Positions 36,029 through 44,159 of a stretch of 64,000 bases of DNA are shown one piece after another (positions within the stretch are counted from its first letter, which is position 1; each line of letters starts with the position of its first letter). Source of the stretch: Phycisphaerales bacterium (GTDB lineage: Bacteria; Planctomycetota; Phycisphaerae; Phycisphaerales; UBA1924); NCBI GenBank assembly GCA_020845755.1, contig JADLFE010000045.1:1-64000 (forward strand), given 5' to 3'. A model generated the notes under the pieces. That model saw only the letters and a program-made list of their open reading frames with translations. It made no database searches and had not been told where the DNA came from. The position numbers and the translations under genes were made by a program.

Positions 36029-36303
36029 ACAGGCGGCCGTTCCCCGCACACGACCATATGGGTACGAAATGTGCAGGCCTGGTCTGTTCTACATAACATG
36101 TATTATAGGACGTTGTTGGTGTCGCTCACACTGACCTCTGCGATGCTCCGCGGCCCGTGGTGCACGGCCCAACCGGCGCGAGTCGAATCGCCTAAGTCGC
36201 TTCCATAAGAGGAGCATGGCCGCTCATCGCCCCGGTCGCACTCGCACGACGAGCATCGACCCGCGTCCCGATCTCCTGAGCACGACCCATACACTTGCGG
36301 CCT

Positions 36304-37827
36304 ATGCAACGCTCATCGTCTGTACCTCCGATCGAACTCGCCGGCTTACCGCTCTCGATTGATCAGGTCACGCATGCGGCACGCTCGCACGCCGCAATCT
36401 CCCTGGCCCACGGTGCACGCGGGTGTATTTCGCGAGCCCGCGCGGTGGTTGAGCGTGCCACCTCCGATGGACTGCCTCACTATGGCGTGAACACCGGCTT
36501 TGGGTCGCTCGCCCGAAGGCGAATCGATGCCAACGACCTCCGTGAGTTGCAGCGAAACCTCGTCCGCTCACACGCCGCGGGAATCGGCCCCCCCCTACCG
36601 AACGACGTCGTGCGCGGCATGATGCTCCTGACGGCCGCGTCGCTTACTCGCGGGCGTTCCGGCGTGCGAGTCGAGGTCGTTGAGAGCCTGGTCGCGATGC
36701 TCAACGCAGGAATCACGCCCGTGGTTCCCTCGATCGGATCGGTCGGTGCATCGGGCGATCTTGCTCCGCTCGCGCACGTCGCATTGGCGTTGATCGGCGA
36801 GGGCGAAGTGGTTGCCGACGGGCGGGTGCAGCCTGCCGGAGCGGCGATGCGGGCTCGGGGAATCGAGCCGGTCACGCTGGAAGCCAAGGAGGGCCTGGCA
36901 CTCATCAACGGCACACACCTCATGGCGGCGCAGGGCGCACTTGCCTGCCATGATTTCGGTGTGCTTTTCCGCGCCGCCCTGGTCGCGGGCGCGATGTCGA
37001 TCGATGCCTGCCGCGCCACTGACGCCTTTCTCGACGAGCGCGTTCACGAGTCCCGAAGCCAGCCGGGGCAGACGTACGTCGCGAGGGAACTCACCCGCCT
37101 GATGCGTGGGAGCGAGATCGTTCGTTCACACATCGAGAACGATCCGCGTGTGCAGGACCCCTACTCGCTCCGCTGCATGCCGCCGGTGCTCGGCGGCGCA
37201 TGGGACGCGTTCCACTTCGTCAAGAGCGTGATTGAGAGAGAACTCGGCGCTGTCACCGACAATCCGCTGGTCTTTGCCGAGCCCGACACGATCATCTCCG
37301 CCGGGAACTTCCACGGGATGCCGCTGGCTATCCCGCTCGACCTTCTTGCGATCGCGGTCTCGCACGTCGCGGGGATCAGCGAACGGCGCACGTACCTCAT
37401 GCTGGCGGCCACCGACCCCGAAGCGCACCTCACCGCGTACCTCTCGCCAAAGCCCGGCCTGCACAGCGGGCTGATGATCTCGCAATACACGGCCGCGGCG
37501 GCGTGCAACGAGATCATCGGGCTTGCGACGCCCGCGAGTGTGTCAAATATCCCGACCAGCGCCGGCACGGAGGACTACAACTCCTTCGGACCGCGTTCCG
37601 CGGCCAAGGCGAGGCGTGCGATCGAACTCGCGGAGCACGTGGTCGCGATCGAGTTGCTGTGCGCCGCTCAGGGGATTGAGTTGCATCGCCCGCTGAAGGC
37701 CGGGGTCGCGGTCGAGCACGCGATCGAGCGAATTCGCAGAGAAGTCCCGCCGCTGGCGTTCGATCGCCCCCCCACCGCCGATATCAACTCGATCGTCGCG
37801 ATGATCCGGGGGAGTGAACTCGGATAA
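36304..37827 (+). CDS. hutH: Histidine ammonia-lyase
   Basis: A 507-residue enzyme that eliminates ammonia from L-histidine to yield urocanate. The MIO cofactor triad Ala-Ser-Gly is present in SIGSVGASGDLAPLAH near residues 149-151; the active-site tyrosine lies in LPHYGVNTGFGSLA, and further conserved stretches LINGTHLMAAQGAL, QDPYSLRCMPPVLG, ITDNPLVF-like VTDNPLVFAE, SAGNFHG and TSAGTEDYNSFG are seen. Length is the family norm (about 510). The ATG at 36304 is preferred over a TTG three codons upstream. No other hut genes are adjacent, which is unusual, as hut genes often cluster. The 275 bases before it hold an AT-rich island (36090-36110) but no gene. Confidence 0.96.
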   Translation: MQRSSSVPPIELAGLPLSIDQVTHAARSHAAISLAHGARGCISRARAVVERATSDGLPHYGVNTGFGSLARRRIDANDLRELQRNLVRSHAAGIGPPLPNDVVRGMMLLTAASLTRGRSGVRVEVVESLVAMLNAGITPVVPSIGSVGASGDLAPLAHVALALIGEGEVVADGRVQPAGAAMRARGIEPVTLEAKEGLALINGTHLMAAQGALACHDFGVLFRAALVAGAMSIDACRATDAFLDERVHESRSQPGQTYVARELTRLMRGSEIVRSHIENDPRVQDPYSLRCMPPVLGGAWDAFHFVKSVIERELGAVTDNPLVFAEPDTIISAGNFHGMPLAIPLDLLAIAVSHVAGISERRTYLMLAATDPEAHLTAYLSPKPGLHSGLMISQYTAAAACNEIIGLATPASVSNIPTSAGTEDYNSFGPRSAAKARRAIELAEHVVAIELLCAAQGIELHRPLKAGVAVEHAIERIRREVPPLAFDRPPTADINSIVAMIRGSELG

Positions 37828-37862
37828 AGCAATGCCGTCGCGGCAGACCCGCCCCGCGCGCC

Positions 37863-38648
37863 CTACGCCACCAGCGACTTCAGGAACGAGTTGATCGCGT
37901 CCGCTGTTGCACGCGGCTGCTCGACGGGCGGCATGTGCCCGGCCTCCTTGATGATCGTGAGTCGCGAACCGATGATGCTCGCGTGCATCTTCCGGGAGAG
38001 GTCGGGGGGAGTGATGACGTCCTGATCGCCGACGATGATGAGCGTCGGCACGGTGATCGATGCGAGCGTGGGCCATGAGTCGGCGCGATCGCCCAGGGCA
38101 CGGGCGCAGGCGGCGGTGCCGGCGCGGGGCTGGCTTGCGATGCGAGCGAACCACTCCTCTTGCAGCAGAATGGGCGTGGATAGCGCAAAGAGGCGTCCTC
38201 GCATGGAATCGGCGACGATCTGCGGGCCGTCGCGCTCGACGTTTTCGGCGACGGTAGAGCGTGCGGTACGCCCCTCGGGAGTCTCCGCATTGGGGCGAGT
38301 GTCGATGAGGAGGAGCGCGGCGATGCGATCGGCGTAACGCCGCCACGCTTCGAAGCAGACAATGCCGCCCATGGAGAGGCCGGCGAGGACGACCTTCTCG
38401 CGGATGCCGATGGCGTCGAGCGTGGCAAAGACGGCGTCGGTGATGCCTGCGATGGAGGATTGCGGGCGTGCGGAGCTCTCGCCCAAGGCGGGCAGGTCGG
38501 GGGCGACGACGCGCCAGTTGCGGTCGATCAGCGGCGTGATGGGACGCCACATTGAGCGATCGAGCGGGAAGCCGTGGATCAGGACGAGGGGGCGGCCTCG
38601 GGCGGAGTCGTCGAAGGCGACTTCACCTATCGGTGTCTGGATTCGCAT
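37863..38648 (-). CDS. Alpha/beta hydrolase
   Basis: A 261-residue alpha/beta-fold hydrolase. The oxyanion-hole motif is LIHGFPLDRSMW near residues 23-34, the nucleophile elbow GLSMGG near 90-95, the acid residue in IIVGDQDVITPP near 207-218, and the catalytic His in EAGHMPPVEQP near 235. The complete triad implies an active esterase or similar hydrolase of the BioH/epoxide-hydrolase/3-oxoadipate lactonase type. The ATG follows GGGGAGGAGAG. Convergent with hutH. Specific substrate unknown. Confidence 0.88.
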   Translation of the reverse strand: MRIQTPIGEVAFDDSARGRPLVLIHGFPLDRSMWRPITPLIDRNWRVVAPDLPALGESSARPQSSIAGITDAVFATLDAIGIREKVVLAGLSMGGIVCFEAWRRYADRIAALLLIDTRPNAETPEGRTARSTVAENVERDGPQIVADSMRGRLFALSTPILLQEEWFARIASQPRAGTAACARALGDRADSWPTLASITVPTLIIVGDQDVITPPDLSRKMHASIIGSRLTIIKEAGHMPPVEQPRATADAINSFLKSLVA

Positions 38649-38666
38649 CTCTCCTCCCCTTGCGGA

Positions 38667-41600
38667 TTAGAGCACGCTGATGCTCATGCCGTGCAGGTCG
38701 ATCGCGGGCTCGTAGAAGCGGGCGAGGTTGTTCGGCGGTCGGCGTTCGAGGATTCGGCGGACGCGAGCGGCGGCGTCGCGGTCACGCGCGATCATGAAGA
38801 GGAATCCGCCTCCACCGGCTCCGGGAAGTTCGTAGCCGGAGAGTTCGTGCTTGACGAGGTCGATCAGTGACTCGATGTGGGCGTTGGTCGCGCCGGGGTC
38901 GATGGCCTTCTTGAGTTCCCAGAAGTGGAGCACGCCGCGAGCGAAGGCGTCGATATTGCCGGCGGCGAGCGATTCTTTCGTGTCGGCGGCGTTGCGCTTG
39001 AGATCGTCGATGATTCGGCGGATTCCGGATGCGCGGCGGAGATAGCGGGTGACGACGCCGTGCAGGATGTCGCGGGCCATGCGCCGGTGCCCGGTGTAGT
39101 AGAGGAGCATTCGCTGGCTGAGTTCGCTGGTTCGTGAGGCGTCACAGGAGATCGGGATGACTTCGGGGCGCTGGATGGGGCCGGGATCGGTGCGGACGAG
39201 TTTGATGCCGGGCGTGATGCCGCCGGCCTGGTCCTGCCAGCCGCCGCCGGTGCGCATCATCTGTTCAAGGGCGCTGGTGCGATCGATGGTGGTTTGAATC
39301 GACCAGCGGCGTCCGAGGAGACGCGCGAGACATGCGAGGATGGATGCGCCGAGGACGGAACTTGTGCCGAGCCCGGAGCCCTTGGGGAGCGCGGAGAAGA
39401 GCGTGAGTTCGAGCCCGCCGCCGAGGAGGTCGAGGCGTTTCTTGAGTGGGGTGCTGTCGCGGGGCGTGATGCCCATGAGCACGAGGGCGGCCTTGGCGAG
39501 CGCGGTCCAGTCGTGCGGGTCGGAATAGGTGCGCAGGCTCGCGGCGTTTGTAAAGGAGCGTGATTCGCCAAGATCGACGCTGCTGATGCGGATGTGCGGC
39601 TTTTCGCAGAGGCGAGCGATGACCTGAACGGGGTACTGGCCGTTGAGCGTGATCGCGCCGTTGACCACGGCGCCGCCCATCTCGTGGCAGACAGGCGGCG
39701 TATCAGACCAACCGCCGGCGAAGTCGATGCGCACGGGGGTGGTGACCCAGATCACCTGATCGAAGTGGATCCTGGCCGGGCCGGGCGCTTCGTGCTGGAT
39801 GGCGGAGGCGTAGACGGCATCGGCGACGGAATCGAAGGCGGCGGCTCGCGCGTCGCGCCACCACGGGGCACGCCCGGGCTTTGTGCCGGCGAGTCGAGAA
39901 CGCACGAGTTCGTCGCCGACCATATGCGCTCGGGCACGATCGAGAGGCGAACGCACGGCGGTGACGGCCTGCTCGATGTGGCGAGCGGCGCTGTGGGCTT
40001 CGTCGCGGGAATGAATGTCTGCGACGGCGAGTTCGGAGGAAAGCCAGCGATCGCCGAGGATTCTCGAATGGAACGACTTGAGGCGCTCGCGCCGGGCGAG
40101 CTCGGCACGCTGCGCCAGGAGGCGATCGAGATTCACGCGAGTGATCAACTCGGCGAGCGAGGCCTTCGACGCGGCACGCCACTCTGGACACGCGCGGGCG
40201 CCGGTCCAGAGCCAGCGAGATTGAGCGACAACTTCGCGGAGCGGGCCGATGGTCCAAAGCCTGGCGCTCCACAGTGATGTGTCGGCGCCGGAGGTCAGGC
40301 CGACATCGATTGGGGTCAGGCCGGCGGCGGCGAGGGCGTCGAGGAGCGGCTGGTTGCCGAGCGTTCCGCCGCGCTCGGCCTGGGTTTTGAAATCATCGCG
40401 CGAGCCGAAGGCAACGAGGCACCAATCGCGCTTTCCGACGGGAAGGACGCACAGGCCCCAACCCGCGGGGAGTGCCGGCGGCTTCATCGCGCGATCAGGC
40501 CAGCCCACGAGAACGAGATCGTCGCCGTCTGAGGTGATCTCGGCGGCGTCAGAGCACTCGACGACGGCACGCTTGACGCCGCGGACGCGATCAACATCGC
40601 TGTTGAAACAGACGACGCCCGAACGCTTTCGCCACGGGGCCCAGAGTTGGCTGGATTTGGGGATGACGTCGAGGAGTTCGCGGGTCGTGCCGATGTGGAG
40701 GAACTCGCAGCGATCAAGGGTGCCGGCGTGGAAGGGTGTGGCGGCGATGGCATCGTGAAGCCACGCGAAGGCAGGGCCGTGCTCAGCAAACCGGGCTTGG
40801 AATTGCTCGCGAGATTGCGAGGGCACGAGGGCCATGAGGACGTGCTCGTACAGGTCGATGGCGCGGCCGCCGCGCGAGGCGAGGTCGGCGAGCGGGCCGG
40901 GCGCGAGGCGGATGTGCTTGCCCTTGACGCGCACGCCCGCGGCGTCGAGGAGTTTGGCGGCGGTATGGACGTCGAAGCCTACGAGGCCCGTGTCGACCAG
41001 CACGCTGCCGTCGGCGGCGATCGCGCCGCGCGAGGCGGCGACGGATTCGCTTGGCTTCTGCAGGAAATCGGTGACGCGGCCGAACTCGTCGCAGACGTAG
41101 ACGCCGTGACGCGAGCCGCGACCGGCGTCGGTCTTGAAGGCGACGCCGATGACGCCGGGGCGGCTGATGTCGACGCGCTGGCCGGAAACGCCGAGCATGA
41201 CATCGCCGGACGCGACGAGGACTCGCCCTTCGCGAGAGAGCTCGATTGATGCGAGGTCTTCGAGAACGAGATCGAAGAGAGTCGCGGGGCTGCCCTCGCG
41301 GGTTTCACAGGGGAGGGGGAGGAAGAGTTTGCCCTGGGCGGCGTAGGCGGGGAGGCGACGGCTGTCGCCGCCGGAGTGGATCATGAGGATGCGCTGGTCG
41401 GCGAGGGCGGATGCGATATCGCGGATGGCGCGGGATTCGACGAGGCGATGGCGGACGACTTCGGCGAGCGCGGCGATGGTGGCGGCCCCGGACCCGATGC
41501 GCCGCCCGCCCATGTCGGGCACGACGAGCCAACGGCGGCAGAGTGACAGGCCGCCCTCGCTCTGGCGTTGGCGGAGCTGGGTTTCGTAGGCCGCGGCCTG

Positions 41601-41681
41601 GAAGGAATTGGTGGCGGTGACGACGAGCCAATCGATGGGGCCGAGGAAGGTGGCGGGATTTGAAGAGACCTTGCGCGTCAT
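38667..41681 (-). CDS. fkp: Bifunctional fucokinase / fucose-1-phosphate guanylyltransferase (Fkp-like)
   Basis: A 1004-residue two-domain enzyme of the GDP-L-fucose salvage pathway. The N-terminal half is an L-fucose-1-P guanylyltransferase domain: LMIHSGGDSRRLPAYAAQGKLF near residues 101-119 is the pyrophosphorylase signature. The C-terminal third is a GHMP kinase: IDFAGGWSDTPPVC, the ATP loop SALPKGSGLGTSSVLGASIL near residues 780-800, and PGAGGGGFLFMIAR near the end. This order is that of Bacteroides Fkp (949 residues). It is divergent from a mutarotase gene only 93 bases away. Enzymes joining both steps channel free fucose into GDP-fucose for glycans; the host glycan is not identified. 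The substrate might also be arabinose in this clade, given araB nearby. Confidence 0.9.
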   Translation of the reverse strand: MTRKVSSNPATFLGPIDWLVVTATNSFQAAAYETQLRQRQSEGGLSLCRRWLVVPDMGGRRIGSGAATIAALAEVVRHRLVESRAIRDIASALADQRILMIHSGGDSRRLPAYAAQGKLFLPLPCETREGSPATLFDLVLEDLASIELSREGRVLVASGDVMLGVSGQRVDISRPGVIGVAFKTDAGRGSRHGVYVCDEFGRVTDFLQKPSESVAASRGAIAADGSVLVDTGLVGFDVHTAAKLLDAAGVRVKGKHIRLAPGPLADLASRGGRAIDLYEHVLMALVPSQSREQFQARFAEHGPAFAWLHDAIAATPFHAGTLDRCEFLHIGTTRELLDVIPKSSQLWAPWRKRSGVVCFNSDVDRVRGVKRAVVECSDAAEITSDGDDLVLVGWPDRAMKPPALPAGWGLCVLPVGKRDWCLVAFGSRDDFKTQAERGGTLGNQPLLDALAAAGLTPIDVGLTSGADTSLWSARLWTIGPLREVVAQSRWLWTGARACPEWRAASKASLAELITRVNLDRLLAQRAELARRERLKSFHSRILGDRWLSSELAVADIHSRDEAHSAARHIEQAVTAVRSPLDRARAHMVGDELVRSRLAGTKPGRAPWWRDARAAAFDSVADAVYASAIQHEAPGPARIHFDQVIWVTTPVRIDFAGGWSDTPPVCHEMGGAVVNGAITLNGQYPVQVIARLCEKPHIRISSVDLGESRSFTNAASLRTYSDPHDWTALAKAALVLMGITPRDSTPLKKRLDLLGGGLELTLFSALPKGSGLGTSSVLGASILACLARLLGRRWSIQTTIDRTSALEQMMRTGGGWQDQAGGITPGIKLVRTDPGPIQRPEVIPISCDASRTSELSQRMLLYYTGHRRMARDILHGVVTRYLRRASGIRRIIDDLKRNAADTKESLAAGNIDAFARGVLHFWELKKAIDPGATNAHIESLIDLVKHELSGYELPGAGGGGFLFMIARDRDAAARVRRILERRPPNNLARFYEPAIDLHGMSISVL

Positions 41682-41774
41682 GCGATGGGCACGCCCCCGG
41701 GAGAGATTGGAAACGCTAGCCTACGCGAAGAGCGGCGTGTTGAAAACGAGAAGTAGGTCCAAAGGAGACGAACC

Positions 41775-42116
41775 GTGAAGACGTATGCCCAGGCGTTGGA
41801 CCTCAAGGACGACCCCAATCTGATCGAAGAGTATGTTCGGCATCACGGGGAAGTATGGCCGGAGGTCGTGGCGGCGTTGCGGTCGATTGGCATCGCGCGG
41901 ATGAAGATTTTTCTGCAGGGAACGCGGCTGTTCATGTTCTACGACGCGCCGGATGGCTTCGTGCCCGAGCGTGATTATCAGGCGTATGCGGCGAACGCGA
42001 AGTGCCGGGCGTGGGACACGCTGATGCGCGGCTATCAGCAGCGGGTGCCCGGGGCGCGGCTCGGGGAATGGTGGGAACCGATGGACCTGGTGTTTGATCT
42101 GGAGGCGCAGGCGTGA
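41775..42116 (+). CDS. L-rhamnose/L-fucose mutarotase family protein
   Basis: A 113-residue protein of the YiiL/RhaM (DUF718) fold, which interconverts alpha and beta anomers of a 6-deoxysugar. The conserved N-terminus LKDDPNLIEEYVRHHGEVWPEV and the WWEPMDLVF stretch are visible, with the family's His in the HHGE motif. Start is GTG at 41775 after AAAGGAGACGAACC, a very strong ribosome site. Its divergent neighbour is an Fkp-like enzyme, so fucose is the likely substrate rather than rhamnose; this is inference from position. araB follows 316 bases later on the same strand. Confidence 0.87.
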   Translation: MKTYAQALDLKDDPNLIEEYVRHHGEVWPEVVAALRSIGIARMKIFLQGTRLFMFYDAPDGFVPERDYQAYAANAKCRAWDTLMRGYQQRVPGARLGEWWEPMDLVFDLEAQA

Positions 42117-42432
42117 ATCGCGCCTGAGAGGATTCACCGCAGAGGACGCTGGGGCGCGGAGGAGAATCAGAACACCAAGGGCTCGAAGATCAAGAAGGGG
42201 CGCCGGCACCGGAGGGTGAGGCCGGTGGAGATCAGTCGCCGTTTGAGACTGCAAGGCGCGGTGTTGAATTGGATTCGACCTGCAGTCTTTACGTGAAGCA
42301 CTTCGAGACACGATTTCGGGGCACCGGAGACGTGTTCGTTGCGTCGGACCTGGCAGCAGCCTCGGGGACACACGGGCGAGGCGCGATCTCGTATCATCTC
42401 GGGACGTTCGCCTCGAAGATGGGATCGATGCC
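42117..42432. other. Intergenic region before araB with a long stem-loop
   Basis: A 316-base gap without an ORF worth calling. The main feature is a hairpin at 42246-42288: AGACTGCA/TGCAGTCT (8 bp) enclosing GGT/ACC and TGAAT/ATTCG with a TGG loop. It could be a 3' end for the mutarotase transcript or a leader element of araB. A shorter hairpin CACCGG/CCGGTG lies upstream. I see no known riboswitch signature. Confidence 0.45.
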
Positions 42433-44127
42433 ATGAAGAAGTCACACGGCAGTTTGAAGAAGCAGGCCGCGACGTACTCGATCGGCCTTGACTATGGCTC
42501 AGAGTCGGCCCGCGCGCTGCTCGTTGATACGCGCACGGGCGAAGAGCTCACAACGTGCGTGTTTCCGTATCCGTCGGGGACGCGCGGCGTGATCCTGTCC
42601 AAAGACCCAAACCTGGCACGGCAGAATCCCGCTGATTACCTGGCCGCGGCGGAGTTCCTGCTCAAGCGCACGCTGGCGATGGCGAAGAAGGGCATCAGGG
42701 GCTTTTCGCCGACGCAGATCGTCGGGATCGGTGTGGACACGACGGGCAGCACGCCGTTGCCGGTCGACGCGAGCGGACGGGCACTGGGGATGAACCCGAA
42801 GTTTGCCAAGGACCCCGCGGCGATGGCGTGGCTCTGGAAGGATCACACGTCGACGGGCGAGGCACGGGAGATCACGGAGAAGGCGCGCGAGCATCGGCCG
42901 CAGATGATCGCGCGGTGCGGCAACACCTACAGCAGCGAGTGGTTCTTCAGCAAGATCCTGCACTGCGCGCGCACGAACCCCAAGGTGTTCAACGCGGCTC
43001 ATCTGTGGGTCGAGTGCGCTGACTGGATTCCCGCGGTTCTGACCGGCACCGAGCACCCGGACACGCTGCGGATCGGTGTGTGTGCCGCGGGGCACAAGGC
43101 GATGTTCGCCCATGATTGGCAGGGGTATCCGGACGCGGAGTTCCTGTCGATGCTCGAGCCGGGTCTGGGCGAGTTGCGTTCGCGATTGCGTGATCGGGCG
43201 CTCACGATCGATCAATCGGTGGGCGGGCTTTCGGCGGAGTGGGCCAAGCGGACGGGGCTTGCCGCGGGTATTCCGGTGGCGGCCGGCGCGTTCGACGCGC
43301 ACTTGGGCGCGATCGGGAGCGGGATCGAGCCGGGCACGCTCGTCAAGATCATGGGAACGAGCACGTGCGACATCGCGGTCGCGCCGCACGCGGGTCGGTT
43401 CCCCGAGATACCCGGTTTGTGCGGGATCGTGGACGGCAGCGTGACGCCGAAGATGCTGGGGTTTGAGGCCGGACAGTCGGCGGTGGGCGACATTTTCAAT
43501 TGGTTCGTCGACGTGATGAAGCCAAAGGGCGGGACTCACGAGATCCTGTCGAAGGAAGCGGCGAAGATCCCACCGGGCGCATCGGGACTGCTGGCTCTCG
43601 ACTGGAACAACGGCAATCGAACGGTGCTGGTCGATCAACTGCTGACGGGCTTGCTCATCGGTCAGACGCTGTACACAACGCCGGCGGAGGTATACCGGGC
43701 GTTGATCGAGGCGACGGCGTTCGGCGCGCTCACGATCATCAATCGCTTCGAAGAGTTCGGTGTCAAGATCGATCGCATCGTGAACAGCGGCGGGATTGCG
43801 GAGAAGAACCCGCTGGTGATGCAGATCTATGCCGACGTGACGAGCCGAACGATGTTTGTATCGCGCTCGGGGCAGACGTGCGCACTGGGGGCCGCGATCG
43901 CGGGCGCGGTGGTCGGCGGGGCGCACGCATCAGTGGCGGCGGCGCAGCGGGCGATGACTGGCGTGAAGCCGAGGCCGTTCAAACCAAACCCGAAGGCGCA
44001 CGCGATCTACGCGGAGTTGTACCCGCTGTATCGCGCGCTGCACGACGCGTTCGGCACGGCGACCGCGTCAACGCTCAATCACGTCATGAAGCGGCTGATC
44101 GAGATCAGGACGAGGACGCGCGTGTGA
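42433..44127 (+). CDS. araB: Ribulokinase (FGGY carbohydrate kinase)
   Basis: A 564-residue sugar kinase that phosphorylates ribulose in L-arabinose catabolism. FGGY-family hallmarks are the N-terminal SIGLDYGSESARALLVDT, VGIGVDTTGSTPLPVD, LGAIGSGIEPGTLVKIMGTSTCDIAV near residues 285-320, GIVDGSVTPKMLGFEAGQSAVGDIFNWFV and NSGGIAEKNPLVMQIYADV. The GTSTCD and EAGQSAVGD stretches fit ribulokinase rather than xylulo- or glycerol kinase. The ATG at 42433 has a weak ribosome site (GGGATCGATGCC). No araA or araD is adjacent. It and the Fkp/mutarotase pair suggest a small sugar-metabolism island. Confidence 0.93.
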   Translation: MKKSHGSLKKQAATYSIGLDYGSESARALLVDTRTGEELTTCVFPYPSGTRGVILSKDPNLARQNPADYLAAAEFLLKRTLAMAKKGIRGFSPTQIVGIGVDTTGSTPLPVDASGRALGMNPKFAKDPAAMAWLWKDHTSTGEAREITEKAREHRPQMIARCGNTYSSEWFFSKILHCARTNPKVFNAAHLWVECADWIPAVLTGTEHPDTLRIGVCAAGHKAMFAHDWQGYPDAEFLSMLEPGLGELRSRLRDRALTIDQSVGGLSAEWAKRTGLAAGIPVAAGAFDAHLGAIGSGIEPGTLVKIMGTSTCDIAVAPHAGRFPEIPGLCGIVDGSVTPKMLGFEAGQSAVGDIFNWFVDVMKPKGGTHEILSKEAAKIPPGASGLLALDWNNGNRTVLVDQLLTGLLIGQTLYTTPAEVYRALIEATAFGALTIINRFEEFGVKIDRIVNSGGIAEKNPLVMQIYADVTSRTMFVSRSGQTCALGAAIAGAVVGGAHASVAAAQRAMTGVKPRPFKPNPKAHAIYAELYPLYRALHDAFGTATASTLNHVMKRLIEIRTRTRV

Positions 44128-44159
44128 TGCGGATGTCGACGGCAATCGGGAGGCGCGGA

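Noticed and set aside
36090..36112. AT-rich island with TATTAT as a hutH promoter
   Set aside because: About 200 bases from the hutH start and no -35 box; may be chance.
42371..42392. Sequence resembling the apex of a signal recognition particle RNA (CAGCAGCC after GGACCTGG)
   Set aside because: The GGAA/GGNA tetraloop and the symmetric loop bases that define helix 8 are absent, so the resemblance is partial.
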